NCBI GenBank assembly: GCA_948099385.1
Contig: CANUEZ040000207.1
Span: forward strand, 620,001 to 684,000
From: Fasciola hepatica
Lineage: Eukaryota; Platyhelminthes; Trematoda; Plagiorchiida; Fasciolidae
Direction: 5' to 3'
Length of the DNA: 64,000 bases
Shown here: positions 56,857 to 64,000 of the stretch, piece after piece
Layout: the number at the start of each line of letters is the position of its first letter
How positions within the stretch are numbered: position 1 is the first letter of the stretch
The notes under the pieces: generated by a model
Told to the model about the DNA's origin: nothing
What the model saw: the letters and a program-made list of their open reading frames with translations, nothing else
The model's database searches: none
Position numbers and translations under genes: made by a program

Positions 56857-58131
56857 GATTTCGTTCATCCATCTCCCATCTTGATTATAAATGTCGAGTA
56901 TTACAAAAGCACAGATTTCGTGAGTTTTTGGGCTGGTATGAAGCACGAGTGCAACAGTTCGATTCGTGAAGACAAAAAATAAAAATGAGATTACCTGAGT
57001 GTAATGGCCACACATTTTCCATAATTGCACGAGTTCCCGTCGAAATTGTAATCCACATTTTCATTGACCCACGCGTTGAATTCTCTGGAGAGTGAATGAA
57101 ATAGAAAGGGATGATGTTTGGTGGCAGTTGTGATGTGGGGCTTCTTCTTCTTCTGCACTTTGATAGCGATGAACTGCTGATTCATTTTCCAGTATTCCTC
57201 TTAAGCACTCAAGAGAACTTACTGTTGAAAGTTGTAGTTTCCAGCAAAGTTCTGACCTGCGGATGGATACTTGTCGGTAGCCCGACCTGCGTCTGCATCG
57301 TGGCCAACGGTACAATTGCTTACCCACTGTAGTGCCTTTGCAGCCAATTCAGCATAATATATCTTAAAGTATAAATGTGATCACACTTGCTTATTTAGGT
57401 AACGAGTATTACGGTAATTCCAGTTACAGCTCTTATTGTCCCATCTCTGCTATCAAGAACAAAAAATCAGAATTATACAAAATGCAAAACCAAGTCCACA
57501 TTTATGCACATCTGCACCACTTATTGCGTGGTTTATGTCAAACGTGTGTTGAATTTATTCAGAACTAAGACTTTTGATTAGAGTTTTGATTTTCCGTCGG
57601 TGATTCGCACTGTGAACATTTCAGTTAGTCTCAGAGGAGGGAGAAACCGTTGATCAAAACGAATGACATTTGGTATAGTAGAATATTGACCATCGCGCAA
57701 CAAAGAGAAGGGCTCAATGCATTATTACCGTGTTCGATCTGTTTGCAAGAGGAGAAACCAATAGGCCTATCAATGGAATTGTTTTTGGATTTTTGTGAGA
57801 GTCAGTTACTAACATCCAATTTTCGTTCAAAAGAATCATTGTACTTGGTTTGGGTCCCGTAATTCAACTGATTTATTTACAAAACAGAATGAGTGCATCT
57901 ACTTGAGTGGATGACTGGATATGCTTGTATGAATGGGATATAACTTACCATATCTGGCATTGTCTTGGCTTGAGGTTGCCCTTTCAACTGACAGTTTACC
58001 ACCATTCTCCTGAACTCGTTGTGCCAGTCTAACATCTTCTGATTCAGTTCTTCTTGCGTTGCTACTTCTCGGGCATTTGATTCATATAGAACCAAGAAAA
58101 GACAAAATAGTCCAGACACCCAACTTTCCAT
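56857..58131 (-). CDS. Venom-allergen-like (SCP/TAPS, CAP superfamily) protein gene
   Basis: Minus-strand gene with exons I can delimit. Exon 1, 58131-57949: ATG, signal peptide SGLFCLFLVLY, TQEELNQKMLDWHNEF, ending ATG|GTAAGT. Exon 2, 57362-57223: AELAAKALQWVSNCTVGHDA with the CAP-type Cys and His, then AGQNFAGNYNF, ending ACA|GTAAGT. Exon 3, 57084-56995: EFNAWVNENVDYNF…NSC and then CGHYTQ, ending CAG|GTAATC. Phases fit (0, then 2). However, NSCNYGK and MCGHYTQ lie in different frames, one base apart, at an A run (T run 57015-57018 on the plus strand). A last part (TSPKTHEICAFVILDIYNQDGRW, to about 56857) resembles the domain end, but its border is unclear. The ATG was chosen because it starts the signal peptide; an in-frame ATG 17 codons upstream is less likely. 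Secreted; the individual function is unknown. Confidence 0.8.
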
Positions 58132-58199
58132 CGTTCTTAGAAAACACACGACTGGTAGACGAGTGTTTGAAATCTTCCCCATCAGAGTGAAGCTTCAGC

Positions 58200-58207
58200 T
58201 TATTTAA
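58200..58207 (-). promoter_or_regulatory. TATA-like box of minus-strand venom-allergen-like gene
   Basis: TTAAATAA on the minus strand, about 70 bp before the ATG at 58131 and followed by AGCTTCACT, as in the plus-strand paralogue. Confidence 0.55.
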
Positions 58208-58209
58208 TT

Positions 58210-61200
58210 TCTTTGTATGATGAATATGCTCAATGATTGTCATCATCTTCGATCACCTTCGTTCCACCGTGAGAAAATAAGGAGAGTTGAATGGTAATTG
58301 AGGGATTACGTGTTGTCATTTTCATCTGCACAATCAATCGCTGATTGTTTCTAGACTCACTCACCTTCTTAGATCATTTCAGTTGTGTGCTTCTCGGGGT
58401 TGTTCAATAAACAACCACAATTGATTCTTAGCAAAATAGAAACTGGGACGGTTGAAGGATCTTGTTGTTCACCCGGATAAGGTTGCTGATAAATACAATT
58501 GTCTCGTTTCACTATATCCCTTTGTTCACAATGTATTCTCTTCTGGGTTCATGTTGTGAACTAGGGAAATTACCTACATTTTCCTCCGATGCATGCGTTT
58601 GGGATTTTTTCTGAATCGCCCGATAACAAAACGATCAGAAACAGGTTTTCAGGCTTTGGACCGTCTTTAGGTGGATCACCTTCTGATACTTTATCCACTT
58701 TGTACCTTCTGTTGTGAGCCTCATCTAAACTGAGGATTGTCTAAATGACTGTCTAATTAACCTCGATACAAAATGTGATTTCTCAGTTTCAAAATTCCCG
58801 CTCACTTTGTCCGACAGGGTCCAAAGTGGGACACACTGGCTGCGTGTTATGTGCTACAACGTGAGCGAGTAACGGATAGGAGGAAGCTGGTGCTAGATAC
58901 TAGAGCAGAAATGAAACAGTTCGGAAAGTTGAGGCATGCGGAACTATTAATGGACATAGGGTAATTTGAATTATTGAAAACAAGAATTTGAAGAATACAG
59001 GGCTCAAAATTGTTCGAAAACCACTATCAGTAAAGAAGTTAACTAACCCTCTCCGAGAACAAAAACTATTTTCAAATAAGTCATGAAAAAAACGTTTGGC
59101 AAAGTGCCAAGTTTAAAATAAAATATCACATCCAACTGACAGCGCATCGTTAACACAACACCGTACTTCCAAGCCGCGATATATTGGGTCAACACCAGAA
59201 GTGTTATTTTGTCGACTTTTTGTTTGATATCCAACCTCATACTATGGGATCTCGCCTAATCCTATCCGGATGAATGTACGCTGCTTTTCAAATGCATAGA
59301 CACAAATATGACAGGACATAAACAGTGTTGATATTAGTCACTTTTCCGCTTAGACCATGCTGACCAACCTAGCCCGGCTACATAGTGAACCACTCTCATT
59401 TGTCTGAGGCAACTGTGCAATTCGTTTGCACTTGCTCATGGATGTACCTACGACTGACTTCACTGGCGTCCACACCGTGATCGCACTGCTAGCTCACTAA
59501 ATCCGGTATCCAATTATTTTCTGTTTTTTTGTAGACATTATAAGCGAGTACTAAATTGAAGTTTTGTACTGTCTGTATTGATACACCATCTGTGTTTACC
59601 AACTTTCTTCAGAGTCCAGAAAATCCATTCTGGTTTCTTTCTGTGAATTTATGTGCTGCGTTCCTTAAAATTCTGTTTCAGACACTTCTTCCATCTCCCA
59701 TTCAGTCTCTTATCGTAGATTCAAGAACATTTGTTGCTTTCAACATTCACCTGTATGAATCACCTAGTTTGATTTATGGATGAATCAAGCACACTCAAAA
59801 GAGCAATACTGTCCTCACATGTTCGTCAGTGAACCTGCGGGTTTTATAAAATACCGTTCTACTAGTCATTTACCGTCTACATCAAGGGTTTACCCGTTAC
59901 TCCATCAACATGTCATGCAAATTCTGATAATGTTGTTTTATACCTGGTTGTTTCTGACTCCCTTAACCTACAACACTCAATTGACAATTTGCACATCAAT
60001 CAGAGATTCTCCACTTCATTTGGTCAGCGTTCGGACACACCCAACTGCGTTGTGAACGTCTCCTAATCTCTCTGCTTTACTGAATTTTTAGTGGTCAACG
60101 ATGAATGCCTTTTCAAACTAAACCTCATCGAGCACATAAGATTTGGTGTCAACACTGATCTTCATTTTTTATTCCACATCCTGTCTGGTGTTGGAAAACT
60201 AAGACTTGTCTCTTTGTAAATGTACGCTGTAGAACTGGACAGAAAAATTCAGTTTCCCCGAACATAGATGACCATTTTTCAGCGTCATAGTCTTCTCACA
60301 TTCAGGAAGTTTTAACGGGATCGTCCGGATGGTTTTGCTTGAGTTTGGAAAAAATATCGAGCATCATCGTGATCTTTTTATTCCTTAGTGAATTCCGTTA
60401 TGCTCCAAACGAACTTCCAAGTACTCATTCTAAATATTTCAGCATCGACATTGCAGCTCATCATTATTTTACAAACCTCAACCATATAATATCTGTCAGT
60501 TGAAACGGTTCTTAGGATTTCAAGAAAATATATAATTTTGTACGTGACCTTTCGCCCTGATATCCTGTTTTTGGCATCCACAACTGTTTCAAAATCGAGA
60601 GAGAATGAGAACTTAACAAAAGCAACTGCTTTGAAACAAATAAAAAAGTGTATTTTACTTTTTCGGGGTTCGCAGGATAAAATAAAACCAAAATTTCAAA
60701 CTCCATTTCTCTCAAGTTATTGAAACCACCAAGTATTCACACCTGTTTGCACGTACACGACACTTTCACAAAATCTTGACTTTATTTCTCGCGAAGAAAA
60801 CAGCAGGTGGTAAAGAGCATTTTGTGTCTAAGTAGAGACCAATTATCTGACAATGACTTCTATCAGTCATGGTCGGAAATCTCTGGACAGAATTGCTTTT
60901 ACTTTGCCAGATTCAGGAAGTACTATTGTTAACTATCTTGTTAACACAAACATAAAACCTAACTTAATGGACTGATGAGTGTGAATATTCCAGATCTACA
61001 CCTCAGAGCTGACTCCTTAGATTTGTCAAAATAGTGAAAAAATTCACACTCTGATTTCGGAAATGGTCGTCATTAGTCAGTAAATTATTGTGGAAATGCA
61101 TATTGCTGTACCTCGTTGGGCACTACAATGATACCTATGACCTACTGGTGGTCCGTGTACGTTTCTCATCACCCGGAGAATGAAGCTAAATATCCCTTCA

Positions 61201-63565
61201 CCCGTATGGATAGGTTCCTATCTGGCTTCCATTGCACATGTACTGCCTGGGTTTTAGGGGTTTTGGAATTTGGGCTGACCTGATCAAATTCATAATGAAC
61301 AATGAGATGTTGCCTCAGATAGCTTTAATGAAATTCGGTTAATATGCACCTTGTGAATTCTGATGGATGCCAACAAGTTGGATGACATAGCTGTATGCTT
61401 GCTTCTTTCAACGATAATTCTGTTATCCTACTATTTACAACGATTGCTGAGCCATTCGGTAGATCTCATGGTTGTTATTGGATTGATTCAAGTGGAATTA
61501 CCAAGCTTATTGGTATTCACAGGAGAAAACCCCAGAGCAAACAACATCGAATCTTTCACTCTCGTTTAAAAGTTCACTTTCCAGGGATTTCAGACTGAGT
61601 TGAAACTGCGCGCTTATCTTCTGTCATCTCAACTCTATTTCATCCTCACTCTCTAATATCGAAAAAATTGATACCATCCATCAGATAATTCTATATTGTT
61701 TTCCACTGGACATGTTGCTAGCCTGTCTGATCAGATAAATACAAACAATCGTACTTTAGTTGTGATTCAGTCAGCCATGATATTTGCTAGCTAAGTCCCA
61801 AGGGGATGACAGCTCTGTCTCTTCACATGTTTTACCTGAAGTTCCAACTTTGTTGAAACTACTTTTCAGAATGTACACGTTTTTGAACCAAGAAATTCCA
61901 AGCCCGGAAACACGCGATCTCCTAGGTTGTTTGATTACACTTACAATCATAAAGTGTGCTTTCTAGGTAGATTCCATAACGTAACGTTGGCTTCAGTCCA
62001 TACCGTCCACTATCTCCATCTTTTTTAGCAATCACGTTCATATAGCAACAGTGCTTCCATGACAAACTTGAGTAATTAAAAATGGGAAGCATTAGATGGC
62101 ACCATGTATCTTAGATCATTTCACGGCGTATATACGAGTGCGCATTGCAGTCAAAGTGGATTTTAATGTTTACAGTAAATTTTCCGTTTTTAAAAAAGGA
62201 CAAGATCGAGTAGAATGGCAAGGACGAAAGAATAAAGGGGGCCGAGTTACTCGCAAATGGTGTGAATTGTCTACCAGTTTGACCTAACCCTGGTCACAAA
62301 ACAACAATTTCTCCCGATTCTTGTTGGGGTCAATCTTATTGTGGTATGGAAAGACCAGTGATCTTCTGTGGGGAGCTTCCCGTGTCCAGTCTGCAAAAGC
62401 ACAACAAGAGAATCTCCATGGGCAGAGTCTCAGTCAGTGCACAGAGACGCGTTAACACCCACATTGGTCAAATAAGGTGCTTCAAGTATGATCATTTACT
62501 CCAAGAGAAAATTACACTGGGAGCAGTATGCACGTGAAGATGCAGTGGCATATAGTGTGTGGACCTGTGTTTCTGACATCGGTATACCAACACAACAGGA
62601 AAGACCCATTTGAAATTAGCTGTCCAAACCACCGGGTCCCGGCAATATTCCGTCCGTATCTGCTATCTTAAAGTTAGGGAATGGGTTACTTCTGATCATC
62701 TACGAATGGTCTGTCAAACTATCGGGATGTGACGAAATTTTCATTATGGAGTTTTGGGCTAATCTAAATGCCTATGGACTGTTGTCCTTCCATTTCCTGG
62801 TCTTTATGTTTTCCTATATATTAGGAGTTGATGACTAGTTAAAATCACGTCGACTCAACAGACCATTCAGCCAACATCCTTCTTCGTGCGCTACCAAAAT
62901 CAGAACTGTTCTCACTTATCCGAGAATCAAAGTCGATACAAAATTCCTAGTGATATGGTCCCAGAGGTGAAAAGCAAAAGGGCCATCGCTTTCAATGGTA
63001 AAATGACTGAATGCTGATCTATTTCGATCACCCAAATAATCAGGCATGGATTCGTCGTGAGAGTTTAGTTAAAGCATAAACTCAGCATTGTGCAAGCCTT
63101 ATTGATTTATGCCTTCGATGAATGAACAGATGTGACCGAGTTTGCAATGTCGTCACTCAATCAGATGAACAATTGTTCTCAAACCGTTTCACGCAGATGC
63201 AAAGGTATCACGACCAAAAGGTACACCAGAATCCTTATCGTGTTGGATTTAGTTAATCAACGAAGATTTATTAAAATGAAATCAGAAGAATATATGGTCA
63301 TCATTATTTACCGGGATCGCAATCAAATAATCAAGGTTGACATTTTACCATACTTAAGTTATTGTTATTCTTCTTGCGTCTACAAGTCTGTGTACTTCGA
63401 CATCCGATGTGTTACCTAGTTGGTACTCGAAGAACTAGCCTAATTGCGGCCTTTCGTTTGTATGACCCGAATATTTTTCTAAATTCCAGTTCAAAAACTG
63501 TGAAGACCGGCGGAGATTCCAATATACTTGCGTTATTGCGATCACCATGAAGTTCTCATTTTCCA
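58210..63565. other. No recognisable gene
   Basis: More than 5 kb with only short frames (none above about 95 codons), no domain signatures, no splice-bounded exons I can defend, and no sequence repeated elsewhere in the window. Confidence 0.4.
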
Positions 63566-63569
63566 CTGT

Positions 63570-63890
63570 TACTCACCCGTTTGTTCTGTGAATAGAATGT
63601 GACCACGTATTTTGCTCACATCACCCACTTTGAACGTGTAGGCCAATCGTGAGGCGTGTCTCCGCTTACTGGTCGTATTATTGATGAACGCACCACTATC
63701 TAACACAGTCATGGAATAGATACTGATGCTCGTACTGCTGATCATAGGAAGATCTGGTCCACGTGCATCTCTGAGTCGACACAATATAGTGCGATGGTCG
63801 GAGGACGAGAGAGCGGTGCGATCACCAGCGCGAAATAGGCGCGCTGCACCTCAGGTTAATTAGAATGACATCTCAAAGAGTCGACTGGAT
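63570..63890 (-). repeat. Dispersed repeat, minus-oriented copy
   Basis: Reverse-complement relative of 40290-40590. Landmarks here are GGAGGACGAGAGAGCGGTGCG, GATCTGGTCCACGTGCATCT and AGAATGACATCTCAAAGAGT. The frames in it are not conserved between the copies. Confidence 0.65.
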
Positions 63891-64000
63891 GGTAATTCGA
63901 AAAGATGTTGATATAACTCTGACATGAGGGAGAAAGTGACACTCAAATGAATTCATAAATAGCTGTTTTCTTTCCTTCCTTTTATTTTTGAACAATGTAT

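Noticed and set aside
56476..57030. 184-codon minus-strand frame as a separate gene
   Set aside because: Its start is exon 3 of the venom-allergen-like gene (CGHYTQ) read through an intron; only part of it is coding.

Overview
The window reads as nuclear DNA of a flatworm, most likely a digenean trematode (fluke) other than a schistosome. It is eukaryotic: exons have GT donors and AG acceptors, TATA boxes are visible, and there are no operons or bacterial signals. The mobile elements are also typical of flukes: Penelope-like elements (PLEs) with GIY-YIG domains, BEL/Pao LTR elements, non-LTR relics, and tRNA-derived SINEs carrying hammerhead-ribozyme fossils. Two genes for venom-allergen-like (SCP/TAPS, CAP-domain) secreted proteins fit the same assignment. 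The species call is inference; no marker gene is present.

Layout. 1-13253 is mostly non-coding. It holds a PLE 3' end (about 1.94 kb), one secreted C-type-lectin-like gene (4612-5208), two decayed PLE GIY-YIG regions (6.9-7.3 kb on the minus strand, 9.0-9.9 kb on the plus strand) with a 31-bp inverted repeat, and an (AC)n microsatellite.

13254-38996 is the most striking feature: three head-to-tail copies of an 8,581-bp unit, almost identical (I noticed only ten substitutions). Each unit contains, in order, the 5' part of a PLE ORF between 83-bp direct repeats, a ~640-bp foldback element, a solo relative of it, a tRNA-derived SINE with a hammerhead fossil, an unassigned Ser/Thr/Asn-rich open frame, a BEL/Pao relic, and a broken spectrin-repeat sequence (the last three on the minus strand).

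39-41.3 kb carries membrane-protein-like scraps, microsatellites and dispersed repeats. 41295-47716 is a full-length but broken BEL/Pao LTR element, inserted into an Asp-rich (GAT-repeat) reading frame that resumes on its far side. 50.4-51.0 kb is a 5'-truncated PLE with an intact GIY-YIG ORF.

51.5-58.2 kb has two convergent venom-allergen-like loci: exon 1 only on the plus strand at 51.56-51.73 kb, and at least three exons on the minus strand at 56.9-58.1 kb. Between them lie a non-LTR reverse-transcriptase relic, an endonuclease relic and two SINE copies. Both loci carry an apparent one-base break. 58.2-63.57 kb shows nothing I can recognise; the window ends in an inverted copy of a dispersed repeat also seen at 40.3 kb.

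The window is therefore repeat-dominated, with perhaps two or three host genes (lectin-like, venom-allergen-like, Asp-rich). No complete new multi-gene system is visible. The best leads are the 25.7-kb triplication, the ribozyme fossils, and the odd identity pattern of the Pao LTRs.
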